From: JADGRF01 sp036382515
Lineage (GTDB): Bacteria > Myxococcota_A > Polyangia > Polyangiales > JAFGIB01
Reading direction: 5' to 3'
DNA: 64,000 bases
Assembly (NCBI GenBank): GCA_036382515.1
Contig: DASVHQ010000009.1
Coordinates: forward strand, 62,001-126,000
Under the pieces are notes generated by a model, which was not told the origin of the DNA, made no database searches, and was given only the letters and a program-made list of their open reading frames with translations. Both the position numbers and the translations under genes were made by a program. This document shows positions 19,550 to 28,083 of the stretch, in pieces; position 1 is the first letter of the stretch, and each line of letters opens with the position of its first letter.

Positions 19550-20144
19550 CACAAGATGGCCGTTCGTCGCCGTAGCACAGCAGCTCGATCCGAAAAGCGG
19601 TACGGGCGAGCGCACCTTGTTCGGGCTCGACCAGTGACATGCGCTCGGCGGCATCGAGCGCCGCGCACGCATCGTCATCGTTCGCTCGGTCCTGGTACGC
19701 GCGCAAAACGGGCTCAGCTTGACCGTCACTCACGATCTCGGCCGTGAGCCTCTTGGGGCGACCGACCCTTGTGTCGCAGACGAAGCTGTTGGGATCGTCG
19801 AGCTTGCGGATCGCTATCTCCAGCTCCGACAAGAATCGGCAGTGCACACCAAACCATTCAGCCGCGTTCGCTGCAGCTTTGTACGCCTGCTGCGCTGCGT
19901 CGAATGCCGCGAGCGCCTGCCTCGCGTCGGCGAGTCGATCCGGAAACGACGCTCGACACTGATCAGCAAGCTCCGCAGCGCGCGCGGCGACAAACGCGGT
20001 CCGGCGGTGCTCCTGCACAGTGCGAATCCGGGAGAACTCCGCTTCGGCTTTCTGATCGAACGTGCTGCGCGCGCGCGGCGCGTCGTCAGCGAATGCTGTT
20101 GGCACAACCACGGCGAACACGAAGAGCAGGACGGCGTTGCGCAT
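19509..20144 (-). CDS. Exported protein of unknown function, element cargo
   Basis: A 211-residue protein with a clear signal peptide (MRNAVLLFVFAVVVPTAFAD, cleavage expected after AFA). The mature part is helical, Ala/Arg/Glu-rich (coiled-coil-like, residues 25-105), and has five Cys that could pair in the periplasm. It runs opposite to the replication genes and is probably an accessory cargo gene. No family recognised. Confidence 0.6.
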   Translation of the reverse strand: MRNAVLLFVFAVVVPTAFADDAPRARSTFDQKAEAEFSRIRTVQEHRRTAFVAARAAELADQCRASFPDRLADARQALAAFDAAQQAYKAAANAAEWFGVHCRFLSELEIAIRKLDDPNSFVCDTRVGRPKRLTAEIVSDGQAEPVLRAYQDRANDDDACAALDAAERMSLVEPEQGALARTAFRIELLCYGDERPSCVKARAAIAAKRKQ

Positions 20145-20463
20145 GTGATCTCCCCACGTGATCGAGTCGAGACACCAGGCATACCAGAGGCGGGAGACGC
20201 GCTAACTGCGCCCAGCCTCTCAGCGTCCGAGTGTCACCCGCCGCGCCTGCCCTTCCCTCGCGTTGGGTGATCCAATGCGCGTGGCGTGCGGCTTCGCCGA
20301 TGCGCCGAGGCTCAGCCGGAATCGGCCGCACGCCGCCGGCCGGGCTGTCCTGGCTGGCGGCCGTGCGAGCGCGGCGATAGCTTGGGTGTTTCACCTTCGC
20401 CCAGGAGCACAAGCCGATGCGGGTGCGTGACGCGGCCGGCGTTGGACCGCGCCCTGATCGCAG
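20145..20463. other. Intergenic stretch within the element
   Basis: About 320 bases between the exported-protein start and the toxin stop, both on the minus strand. I see no convincing gene, RNA or repeat. A frame from 20417 behind AGGAG runs antisense into the toxin gene and looks like a shadow. The promoter of the exported protein should lie at its left end. Confidence 0.4.
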
Positions 20464-20862
20464 CTACCCAAGTGCGACAGGATCACCACCCATGGCTCGG
20501 GCGATGTGCTCGACCAGCGCGCCCCTTGTCATCGATCCATCCGCGACGGCAACCATGATCTCGACCCACTCCGCGCTGAGCGTGACGTCGTAGCCGTTCG
20601 CCGCCAGGAACTTGAGCATCACGAGTGTGGCTGTGCGCTTGTTGCCGTCCTGGTAGCCGTGATTCTTCGCGAGGCCGTGCGCGTAGACCGCGGCCAGCTC
20701 GGCGAGGCTTGTGTAGTACCCGGCGCGCGGCGCCATGGTCGCCGACTCGATCAAGCCGCGAGTCAGCACGGCGGCCGACCCGCCGCCAAGCGCGAGCGCG
20801 GCATCGTGCGCCGCGTCCACGTCCTCCACTTCCAGGAAAACGACGTCGTCGAACGCAAGCAA
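20464..20862 (-). CDS. doc: Doc-type (Fic family) toxin
   Basis: A 132-residue protein of the Fic/Doc family. The signature is KNHGYQDGNKRTATLVML, close to the Doc motif HxFxDxNKR, and the N-terminal half has the RGLIESA stretch typical of Doc (death-on-curing) proteins. In phage P1 Doc phosphorylates EF-Tu and blocks translation. The start is TTG at 20862, four bases after the stop of the upstream small gene, giving an antitoxin-toxin order. It probably stabilises the element. Confidence 0.85.
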   Translation of the reverse strand: MLAFDDVVFLEVEDVDAAHDAALALGGGSAAVLTRGLIESATMAPRAGYYTSLAELAAVYAHGLAKNHGYQDGNKRTATLVMLKFLAANGYDVTLSAEWVEIMVAVADGSMTRGALVEHIARAMGGDPVALG

Positions 20863-20866
20863 GGCG

Positions 20867-21028
20867 TTACCGCTTGGCCAGCTCGGTCAGCACTTTGCGA
20901 TTGGCTTCGTTCGCGAGCACACGGCGCTGCGCTTCGTCGAGCGCGCGCTTTTGTCGCACGCGCTTGTCCGCCTGCGTTTCCGCAGGAGCGTCGCGTGTGA
21001 GCGCCGGAGCTGTCGAAGCTTTCGCCAT
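20867..21028 (-). CDS. Putative antitoxin partner of Doc
   Basis: A 53-residue, highly charged helical protein starting at ATG 21028. The C-terminal 35 residues (KRVRQKRALDEAQRRVLAN onward) form an amphipathic helix that could bind and neutralise a Doc toxin. It does not clearly show the Phd N-terminal DNA-binding fold, so autoregulation is uncertain. Immediate upstream position and four-base spacing to doc support the antitoxin call. Confidence 0.6.
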   Translation of the reverse strand: MAKASTAPALTRDAPAETQADKRVRQKRALDEAQRRVLANEANRKVLTELAKR

Positions 21029-21133
21029 GGGGTCAGCATGCCACAGGCTGCATTCCAAAGCACCCCGGCGACCGCTGCTGCTGACGGCGGCATGCGTGGC
21101 GCGCCGCCGACGACCCGTGGTCGCTTCGTGGCG

Positions 21134-21143
21134 TTGCTACCTA
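21134..21143 (+). repeat. Right-end copy of the TTGCTACCTA site
   Basis: TTGCTACCTA matches, in opposite orientation, the site at 14171-14180 near the left end. It lies 70 bases inside the right core repeat. Candidate arm-type integrase site. Confidence 0.45.
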
Positions 21144-21213
21144 TGCGTTACCTGGAGATCACACCGATTTGCCAAGCACGCGCAATCACAGCGCAAATCG
21201 CCGAAACTCACAT

Positions 21214-21227
21214 GATACTTGGTCATG
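21214..21227. repeat. attR candidate, core GATACTTGGTCATG, with an acnA start remnant
   Basis: Second copy of the 14-bp direct repeat. On the minus strand it again supplies ATG-ACC-AAG-TAT, but the frame then runs into element DNA and stops after 29 codons (TAG at 21139-21137). It is therefore the abandoned original 5' end of acnA. Sequence to its right (21228-21383) should be the ancestral acnA leader. Confidence 0.72.
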
Positions 21228-21290
21228 AAGCGTCGAAAGTGGGGGCCCGTGCTGGGGGCTTGTTGAGACGCAATACAACGCTCGTTGACG

Positions 21291-21307
21291 CGAAACGCAG
21301 CGTTTCG
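21291..21307. promoter_or_regulatory. 17-bp palindrome in the former acnA leader
   Basis: CGAAACGC-A-GCGTTTCG is a perfect palindrome with a one-base centre, lying 64-80 bases upstream of the abandoned acnA ATG at attR. A single-base centre suits a dimeric repressor site more than an RNA hairpin. It may have been the acnA operator before insertion, or a 3' element of the CFA-like gene. The rest of 21029-21383 shows no gene. Confidence 0.45.
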
Positions 21308-21383
21308 GCCCGGTTTCTACGCGAGCGAGCCAGGACATACGTCCCGGCGCGGGCCGCGCAACACGCGCGACCCCTTGGGCAGA

Positions 21384-22238
21384 TCACTCGGGGATCTGCT
21401 TCAACTTCATCTGCACGTCGCTCGACCAGTGGTTCTTGAACGCGCGAACACAGGTGTCGAGGTAGCGCTCGTAGTCTTGATAGACCTGATCGCCCCACTG
21501 CTTGCGGATCGCCGGCTCATGCTCACGCATGCGGCGCAGCCACTCGCCCGTGGTCTTGCCGTAGCTCTCGCGCTGAGTGCGCAGTTCGACCACTTCCCAG
21601 TACGGGTTGACGGCCGCGACCAGTTCTTCCAGCCGCGGATTGAGGCCGCCCGGAAAGATCACGTCGGCCGTGAACGCGAAGTCTTCGATGTCCTTGCGAT
21701 TGCGCGGCATGCGGTTGCGCAAGATCGCCTGAAAGCCAAAGCTCGCGCCGGGCTTCACCCAGCCGTGCAGCTTCCGGAAGTAGTTGCGATAGAGCTCGAT
21801 GGCCTTGCCCTCGCGCGCCTGTGCGGGCGAGCAGAGGTGGTCGATCATCTCGATCGACTGCAGCGCGTCGTACTTCTCGGCGGGCTCGTAGTCTTTGTAG
21901 TCGATGACCTTGACCCACACGCCCGGCAGCTTGCGCGCGTGGATCTCCTCGGACTGCGCCGTGGAGAGCGTGATGCCGTGGATGCGCTTGACGCCCTGCG
22001 ACACCAGGTACTCCACGTTCGCGCCCCACCCGCAACCGATGTCGAGCACCAGTTTGTCGGGCGTGATCTCCGCGTAGTCGTGGAGGATCTTGCACTTGTT
22101 GATCTGTGCCTCTTCGAGTGACTCAGAGCTCTCGAGGTAGCTCGCACTGGTGTAGTGCATCCGGTCATCCAGCCAGAGCCGGAAGAACTCGTTGGAGACG
22201 TCGTAGGAAACTTCGATTTCGCGCTGGGTCGAGGTCAT
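21384..22238 (-). CDS. Cyclopropane-fatty-acid-synthase-like methyltransferase
   Basis: A 284-residue SAM-dependent enzyme of the CFA/mycolic acid cyclopropane synthase family. It has the N-terminal YDVSNEFFRLWLDDRMHYTS motif, the SAM-binding VLDIGCGWGANVEYL, and the GITLSTAQ stretch typical of this family. E. coli CFA synthase is longer because of an extra N-terminal domain; this matches the shorter mycobacterial-like type. The start is the ATG at 22238; the frame continues to a TTG at 22304 with atypical sequence. It was probably next to acnA before the element inserted. Confidence 0.85.
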   Translation of the reverse strand: MTSTQREIEVSYDVSNEFFRLWLDDRMHYTSASYLESSESLEEAQINKCKILHDYAEITPDKLVLDIGCGWGANVEYLVSQGVKRIHGITLSTAQSEEIHARKLPGVWVKVIDYKDYEPAEKYDALQSIEMIDHLCSPAQAREGKAIELYRNYFRKLHGWVKPGASFGFQAILRNRMPRNRKDIEDFAFTADVIFPGGLNPRLEELVAAVNPYWEVVELRTQRESYGKTTGEWLRRMREHEPAIRKQWGDQVYQDYERYLDTCVRAFKNHWSSDVQMKLKQIPE

Positions 22239-22354
22239 GGCGAGCGGGAGAATGACAAGAAAAAGGCCCGTGTTCCAGGGGGAAACGTAGGCCAATCTGG
22301 ACAACGCGAAAGGGAAGCGCTACACGACTGCGCCCACTCCTAGAGGGGGTTGTT

Positions 22355-22429
22355 GGTGCCGTAGCCAAGCGGTTAGGCAATGGTTTGCAAAACCATCACA
22401 CACCGGTTCGAATCCGGTCGGCACCTCCA
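22355..22429 (+). tRNA. tRNA-Cys (anticodon GCA), CCA encoded
   Basis: A complete cloverleaf: acceptor GGTGCCG/CGGCACC, anticodon stem ATGGT/ACCAT around the loop TTGCAAA (anticodon GCA), T stem ACCGG/CCGGT with TTCGAAT, discriminator U and encoded CCA at 22427-22429. U73 and GCA are the identity elements of tRNA-Cys. It is intact and has no att-like repeat, so it is not the integration site of the nearby element. Confidence 0.97.
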
Positions 22430-22579
22430 CATCGGTGATTCGCTCGGGCGGCACTTTTGCTGCGGTTTCGGCTACTTGTCGCGCTCGGGTGGTCGCGTTG
22501 CCCGAGCTTGTCGCAGCGCCTAGTATCGGTGCCCGCTGCGGCTGCCTGGCACTGCCCACCGCCCGCGCGGCGGACTTCG

Positions 22580-25500
22580 ATGTTGCGCTTTCGTCTTCTA
22601 GCGATCTCCGTCGGCATCTGGCTGGGTGCGCTCGCGGGCGTGGCCACCGCGCTGTCGGACTTCGGCGCGCACTGGCTCTTCATGGAGTCGTGGGGCGATC
22701 GGGGCTGGCTGCTGCTGCGCCTGCTCTCGACGCAGCCACCCGTGGGCGGGGCGTTGGGCGCCGCGGTTGGCATGTGGATCGCGCTGTGCGCACCGGCCGC
22801 CGCGGGCTGGGCGATCCGGATCGCCGGAAGCGGGCCCCACTATGTGCGGGCGCAACGCGGGGTCTACGCGCTGATCTGCACCTCGCTCCTACTGCCGGGC
22901 GTGCTGGCCGTGGCGCGCCTGCTCTTCACCGGTGGCCACATGGCGCGCGTCGCTGGGCGCGAGCTCTTGCAGCCCACAGCAGCCCTGCTGCTGACGGCGG
23001 CGCTGCTGGTCATGCTCTATGGCGCTCAGTGGCTGTTTACGAACGCCCGGCACGCCGAGCCACGGTCCGCACGCCACTTGCTCGCCGTGCTCGCAGCCGT
23101 GGGCTTCGCGACGGCCAAGCTCAACCAGCTGACGCTGCCGAACCTGTACGACTACCTGCATGCGGTGCTTAGCACGCTCGCGGCCGGCGCCTGGGCGCTG
23201 GCTGCGGCGGTGATCCTGGCGCGGGCGCTCGACCGTGGGCGCTTCCCGCCCGCCGCACGCATGTCTGGCCTTGGCCTCGGGGCGCTGCTCGGCCTCGGCG
23301 GCTACGCGACCCTCACGACCCTCGACCAGAATCAGAACGTGCGCGTGGCGCTGCTCAATTCGAACATGCCGCACTCGCGCGCGCTGTTCATGGGGATTGC
23401 GCCGCTCTTGCCGAAGATCGACGCACGTAGCGCAGAGCTCTCGCGCCTGCGCGCCGCCCGAGCCCGAATCCGGCGCGCACAGCATGGGCCCGCGGCCGAG
23501 CTGCCGGCGCTCGAGGGTGCGCACGTGCTGCTCATCACCGTCGACGCGCTGCGCGCCGATCACCTGGGCAGCTACGGCTACAAGCGCCACGTAAGCGATG
23601 AGCTGGATGCGCTCGCTTCACGCGCCGTGGTCTTCGAGCATGCCTACGCACAGGCGCCCCACTCCAGCTATTCGCTCTGCTCGCTGATGACCTCCGAGTA
23701 CCTGCACGAGACCCTGGAGCTCGGACAGCTGCCACCCACAGCGACGCTGCCACGCGTGCTGAGCGCAGTCGGCTATCACACCGCTGCGTTCTACACGCAG
23801 GGCATCTTCCATACGGCTGGCGAGAAGCTATCCAACTACGAAGACGATGCTTTCGGCTTCGCGCTGCACGAGCACCAGGATCGGCCCGCCGAGGAGATGA
23901 CCGACCGCGTCTTGCAGGAAGTGGATCGCACGCGGGCGCGCGGCGAGCCCAGCAGCCTATTCTGGGTGCATTACTTCGACGTCCACGAGCCCTACGAAGC
24001 GACCACGCTCGGCCACTCGGACATGGACCGCTACGACAGCGAGCTACTCGCCACCGATCGAGCGATCGGTCGGCTGGTGCGCGAGACACAGCGGCGCTTG
24101 AAGAAGGACGTGGTCGTGTTGATCACGGCGGATCACGGCGAGGAGTTCCACGAGCACGGCGGCGTCTACCACGGCTCGTCGCTCTACGAGGAGCAGGTGC
24201 ACGTGCCGCTCTTGCTGCTCGCCACGGGCATGATGCCGGTGCGCGTGGCGACACCGGTGGAGAGCATCGACATCGCCCCGACCCTACTGGGCATCGTGGG
24301 CGTCGACGTGCCGACGAGCATGCGCGGCGCGGACCTCCGGAGCCTTGCGTTCGGACGCAGCAGCGACCGAGGGCCCGTGTTCTCCGCGGTGATCCACAAG
24401 AAGATGGTGGTGCGCTGGCCGTACAAGCTGATCGCCGATCTGCGTTTCGGGCTCTTCGAGCTGTACGATCTGCAAGCCGATCCGCGTGAGCGCGACAATC
24501 TCGCCGACCGCGATCCGGCGCTGCTGTCCACGCTGCGTGGAGAGGTCTACGCCTGGACGGAGTCGTTGACCCCCGCTGACCAGCCGCAGCTGCGCGAGCC
24601 GAGCCTGCTCGCGCTCGAGTGGGGTCGGCTCGGTGATCGCCGCGCCGTGCAGCCGCTCTGCCGCTTGGCGCTCGACGAGAACGCAAACACCGCGCAGCGC
24701 GCGGAGGCAGCGCGCCTCTTGGGCAAGCTCGCCGATGACAGCGCTGCGGATGGGTTGCTCGCAGCGACGCACGCAGCCAACCGCTGGGTCGCGGCAGAAG
24801 CCGCGATCGCGCTGGGTCGGCTGTTCGACGCGCGCGCCGCGCCCCTCTTGCGCAAGCTCGTGGTCGCCGAGGACCCTGGCATCCGCAGTCGCGCGGGGAT
24901 CTCGCTCGGAAGACTGCGCGACCAACGCGCCGTGCCTGCGCTGATCGACGCGCTGTGGGTGGCGCCCAGTGGCTACGAGCGCGAAGAAGCGGTGCGCTGG
25001 CTGGGACGTCTACGTGACAGCCGCGCGCTCGATCCCTTGATCGACATGCTCGCCGACGCGCACACGCGACATCTGGTCGTGCTCGCGCTCGGCGAGCTTG
25101 GCGATGCGCGTGCGTTCGCACCGCTGTCGCAGGTGCTCAGCCTCGACCGCAACGTCAACGTCCGCGATGGCGTCGTGCGTGGCCTGGGCGCCCTTGGCGA
25201 CGCACGCGGCATCGACTTGATCCTGCGGCTGGCCGGCGACGACCCGGGCCTGCGCAACACCGGCGAATCGTTGGTGCGTTTGCATGCGATCGAACGGCGC
25301 GCCATCGGCGGTGCGGATCTGACCCAAGGCCATGCTGCTTCGGACGGCTTCGGAGCATGCTACGTCGGTCCGTTGCGCCACGATTGGGACTACCTGCACC
25401 GCACCTCCTGCACCACGGCGCAGCCGCTGGTCTCGCTGCGTCTGTCGGTACCGCCGCGCGTGCGCGCAGCGAGCTTCGGCGCCACCGCGCTGCTGAGCAT

Positions 25501-25744
25501 CAAGCGCCTCGATGCCGTGCAGCCGGCGGAGGTCACAGTGTCGATCGGAGGTCAGACGCTGTCACCGGTGCGCATCGATGGGGCCTGGGCCGAGTATCGC
25601 TGGCCCGTGGCGGCTCCGCTGCTCGTCGGCGAGAGTGTGGAGGCGCAGCTGCGCACGACGCAGCCCGAAGCCCGCTTCGAGGTCGACCATCTCTTGCTGC
25701 TGCCGCGCGCCGTATCGCAACCGCTCGCCGCACGCAGCCCGTAG
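22580..25744 (+). CDS. Membrane-anchored sulfatase-family hydrolase with HEAT repeats
   Basis: A 1054-residue protein. Residues 1-245 hold about six membrane helices, followed by a sulfatase/alkaline-phosphatase-superfamily domain (about 305-610) starting VLLITVDALRADHLGSYGY, with the metal motifs WVHYFDVHEPYE and ADHGEEFHEHGG. The classical C/S-x-P-x-R sulfatase signature is absent, so it resembles phosphoglycerol-transferase or phosphoethanolamine-transferase-like enzymes. Residues 640-850 are HEAT/PBS-type repeats (RLGDRRAVQPLCRLAL and similar), then a beta-rich C-terminal domain. Start chosen at ATG 22580; a TTG at 22457 would add an odd 41-residue tail. Substrate unknown. Confidence 0.82.
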   Translation: MLRFRLLAISVGIWLGALAGVATALSDFGAHWLFMESWGDRGWLLLRLLSTQPPVGGALGAAVGMWIALCAPAAAGWAIRIAGSGPHYVRAQRGVYALICTSLLLPGVLAVARLLFTGGHMARVAGRELLQPTAALLLTAALLVMLYGAQWLFTNARHAEPRSARHLLAVLAAVGFATAKLNQLTLPNLYDYLHAVLSTLAAGAWALAAAVILARALDRGRFPPAARMSGLGLGALLGLGGYATLTTLDQNQNVRVALLNSNMPHSRALFMGIAPLLPKIDARSAELSRLRAARARIRRAQHGPAAELPALEGAHVLLITVDALRADHLGSYGYKRHVSDELDALASRAVVFEHAYAQAPHSSYSLCSLMTSEYLHETLELGQLPPTATLPRVLSAVGYHTAAFYTQGIFHTAGEKLSNYEDDAFGFALHEHQDRPAEEMTDRVLQEVDRTRARGEPSSLFWVHYFDVHEPYEATTLGHSDMDRYDSELLATDRAIGRLVRETQRRLKKDVVVLITADHGEEFHEHGGVYHGSSLYEEQVHVPLLLLATGMMPVRVATPVESIDIAPTLLGIVGVDVPTSMRGADLRSLAFGRSSDRGPVFSAVIHKKMVVRWPYKLIADLRFGLFELYDLQADPRERDNLADRDPALLSTLRGEVYAWTESLTPADQPQLREPSLLALEWGRLGDRRAVQPLCRLALDENANTAQRAEAARLLGKLADDSAADGLLAATHAANRWVAAEAAIALGRLFDARAAPLLRKLVVAEDPGIRSRAGISLGRLRDQRAVPALIDALWVAPSGYEREEAVRWLGRLRDSRALDPLIDMLADAHTRHLVVLALGELGDARAFAPLSQVLSLDRNVNVRDGVVRGLGALGDARGIDLILRLAGDDPGLRNTGESLVRLHAIERRAIGGADLTQGHAASDGFGACYVGPLRHDWDYLHRTSCTTAQPLVSLRLSVPPRVRAASFGATALLSIKRLDAVQPAEVTVSIGGQTLSPVRIDGAWAEYRWPVAAPLLVGESVEAQLRTTQPEARFEVDHLLLLPRAVSQPLAARSP

Positions 25745-25757
25745 GCGCGCGCGGCGC

Positions 25758-26696
25758 TCAGCTGGTGTGGATGCCGCGCGCGATCTCGATCCGACCGGCT
25801 CGGCAGCGGCCGAGCGCGATCAACGCGCCCCGTTCGTCGAGCACCGCCACAGGATCGCAGCCCTCGGCAGGCAAGACTTCGCCGCGAATGCGTGCAGGCG
25901 AGAGTGCGCGGCCCTGCCGTACATCCGTCACGCCCTGCTCGTCCACCTGAACGCTCGGTCGTCCGCGAAGCGCAGCTGACGGCGGCAAAAGGCGCACGAG
26001 CAACGTGGCGCGCGCCGCCTCATCCCCGCGCCGCGCCTGCTCGACCAGCTCGAAGCCGACCGCGTCGTGCAATTCGAAACCACCACTTTGCGTGCGCCGC
26101 AGCGCCGTGAGGTGTCCCAGCGTGCCGAGCGCTTTGGCCAGGTCGCGCGCCAGTGCACGCACGTAGAAGCCCTTGCCCGAACGCACGCGCAGATCGATCT
26201 CGCACGCCCGCAGCTCGAGAATCTCGAGCGCATCCACGCGCACGTTGCGCTCCGGCGCTTCCACCTGCTCACCGCGCCGCGCACGGGCATAGAGCGCGAC
26301 GCCTTGTTGCTTGATCGCCGACACGACCGGCGCGCGCTGCACGAACTCGCCCACGAAGGCTCGCGCCGCACGTTCGACGGTATCGCGCAAGAGGTCAGCC
26401 GGCAACGGCGCGCTCGCCACGACTCGACCATCGGCATCCAGGCTGTCAGTCTGCTCGCCCAATCGAACGGTCGCGAGGTAGGTCTTGTCGTCTGCGCTGA
26501 GGTGGTGCAAGAGCTTTGTGCCTTCGCCGACGCCGAGCACCAGGATGCCGGTCGCCATCGGATCCAGCGTGCCCGCGTGACCCACCGCGCGCGTATGCAG
26601 CGCACGGCGCACGCACTGCACGACGTCGTGCGAACTGATGCCACGCGGCTTGTCGACCACCAGGACGCCGCTCGGCTTGGCTTCGACCACGCTCAC
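25758..26696 (-). CDS. truB: tRNA pseudouridine(55) synthase TruB
   Basis: A 312-residue enzyme that makes pseudouridine 55 in the tRNA T loop. It shows GVLVVDKPRGISSHD at the start, the catalytic Asp in GHAGTLDPMATGIL, and the KTYLATVRLG stretch, followed by the C-terminal PUA-like region. Its ATG lies one base beyond the stop of nrnA. It is the last gene of the rimP-to-truB operon, as in many bacteria. Confidence 0.95.
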   Translation of the reverse strand: MSVVEAKPSGVLVVDKPRGISSHDVVQCVRRALHTRAVGHAGTLDPMATGILVLGVGEGTKLLHHLSADDKTYLATVRLGEQTDSLDADGRVVASAPLPADLLRDTVERAARAFVGEFVQRAPVVSAIKQQGVALYARARRGEQVEAPERNVRVDALEILELRACEIDLRVRSGKGFYVRALARDLAKALGTLGHLTALRRTQSGGFELHDAVGFELVEQARRGDEAARATLLVRLLPPSAALRGRPSVQVDEQGVTDVRQGRALSPARIRGEVLPAEGCDPVAVLDERGALIALGRCRAGRIEIARGIHTS

Positions 26697-26697
26697 G

Positions 26698-27699
26698 CTA
26701 GCGCTCTAAGCCGAGCTCGCGTCCGGCCTCGAGGAGGACGCGCTCACGCGCCGCTCGCAAGTCGAGGCTCACGGTGGCACCCGCTGCAGCGCGATGGCCA
26801 CCACCACCGAGCGCCACGGCCACGCGCGACACATCGGCGCGCCCGGCGCTGCGCAGCGACAGGCGCGTGAGCAGCGACCCCATCATCGTCTCGTCGGCGC
26901 GCGCACGGCGCTCCCAAAGCATGATCGAGATGTCGACGCCCTTGAGCATGCGACCGTATTCGACCAGCCCTTCGGCAGCGATGTCGGTCGCCCCAGCCGC
27001 CTCGATCATGCTCATCGGAACCGTGAGCAGCGCCACGCGTCCCGCGTACTCGGTTTCGATCGCGTTGATGGCCAGGCCCAGAAGGCGCATGCGCGCCATC
27101 GACCAACTCTCGAACACGGCCGACGCGACGGTCCACGGATCGGCCCCTGCGTCGACCAGGTTGGCCCCCGTGCGCAGCGTCTCTGCCGTGGTACCCGGGT
27201 AGCGAAAGCCGCCAGTGTCGGCCACCAGCGCAGTGTAGAGCGGCGCCGCGGCGGCTTGCGGCAACGGGCTCACGCCGAGCGCCGACGCCAGGCTCAGCAC
27301 CACGATGGCGGTGGCGCACGCCTTGGGGTCGCGAACCACGATGTCGCCGAAGTCATCGTGGGCGACGTGATGGTCGACGATCACGACGGGCCCGGTGATG
27401 GCGCGCGGTGGAAATTGCCGGGGCAAGAGCTTGCGCGCGGCCGTGTCGGTGATGAAGGTACCATCGAAGGTCATGCCCGCGGGCACCGACGAGCGCACGG
27501 CCTCGACACCGGGCAGGAACAGCAACTGCTCCGGCACGGGGTCGCGGTTGTAGAGATAGACTTCTTTGCCCAGCGCGCGCAGCACCTCCGCCAGGCCCAG
27601 CATGGAGCCCACGGCATCGGCGTCGGGCAGCACGTGGCAGGTGAGCAGGAAACGCTGGCCTTCCCTCACTAGCTTCACCGCATTTGCCAGACTACTCAT
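26698..27699 (-). CDS. nrnA: DHH-family phosphoesterase, NrnA-like oligoribonuclease/pAp phosphatase
   Basis: A 333-residue protein of the DHH/DHHA1 family that degrades short RNA oligonucleotides and pAp. Motifs visible are LLTCHVLPDADAVGSMLGL, the DHH motif in VIVDHHVAHDDFGD, and the DHHA1 glycine-rich GGGGHRAAAG near the C-terminus. It overlaps rbfA by four bases (ATGA) and sits between rbfA and truB, a conserved arrangement. Confidence 0.92.
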   Translation of the reverse strand: MSSLANAVKLVREGQRFLLTCHVLPDADAVGSMLGLAEVLRALGKEVYLYNRDPVPEQLLFLPGVEAVRSSVPAGMTFDGTFITDTAARKLLPRQFPPRAITGPVVIVDHHVAHDDFGDIVVRDPKACATAIVVLSLASALGVSPLPQAAAAPLYTALVADTGGFRYPGTTAETLRTGANLVDAGADPWTVASAVFESWSMARMRLLGLAINAIETEYAGRVALLTVPMSMIEAAGATDIAAEGLVEYGRMLKGVDISIMLWERRARADETMMGSLLTRLSLRSAGRADVSRVAVALGGGGHRAAAGATVSLDLRAARERVLLEAGRELGLER

Positions 27700-28082
27700 G
27701 ATTCCCCCTCGTGTTCGCGCCGGATCTCCTCCAGCACCGCTTCCACCCGCGCGGCGCGATCGAGTCCCTCGTCCCAGAAGAACTTCAGATCCGGCATGTA
27801 CTTCAACCGCAGCCGTGGCCCAAGCTCGCGCCGCAGGTGCCCCCCGGCCCTCTCCAGTGCGCGAAGCGTAGTGCTGCGCTGCTTGTCATCCACTTCAGGT
27901 CTCGTCAAGCGGACGTACACCCGGGCGTGCTGCAGGTCGTCGGTGAGGGCCACGCGCGTGACGTAGACGTCGGCCACGGCCGGGTCACGGACCTCGCCGC
28001 GCAGGAACATCTCCATCAACTCGGCCTTGAGACGTTCGGCGACGCGTTGGCTGCGAGCTGATTTGTTCGGTGGATTGGGCAT
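27696..28082 (-). CDS. rbfA: 30S ribosome-binding factor RbfA
   Basis: A 128-residue factor for 16S rRNA 5'-end processing and late 30S assembly. It has the KH-type pattern SQRVAERLKAELMEMFLRGEV at the start, VYVTRVALTDDLQHARVYV in the middle, and LKYMPDLKFFWDEGLDRAARV near the end. The start at ATG 28082 lies one base past the DUF503 stop; a longer open frame inside that gene is unlikely. Confidence 0.94.
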   Translation of the reverse strand: MPNPPNKSARSQRVAERLKAELMEMFLRGEVRDPAVADVYVTRVALTDDLQHARVYVRLTRPEVDDKQRSTTLRALERAGGHLRRELGPRLRLKYMPDLKFFWDEGLDRAARVEAVLEEIRREHEGES

Positions 28083-28083
28083 C

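Noticed and set aside
22355..22429. tRNA-Cys as the integration site of the nearby element
   Set aside because: No direct repeat of its 3' end is found near the integrase, and the 14-bp repeat at acnA explains both ends.
22457..22579. Longer start (TTG 22457) of the sulfatase/HEAT protein with a repeated MLRFRLL motif
   Set aside because: The extension lies just after the tRNA, is not membrane-like and has no ribosome-binding site; the motif repeat is probably chance or a small duplication.
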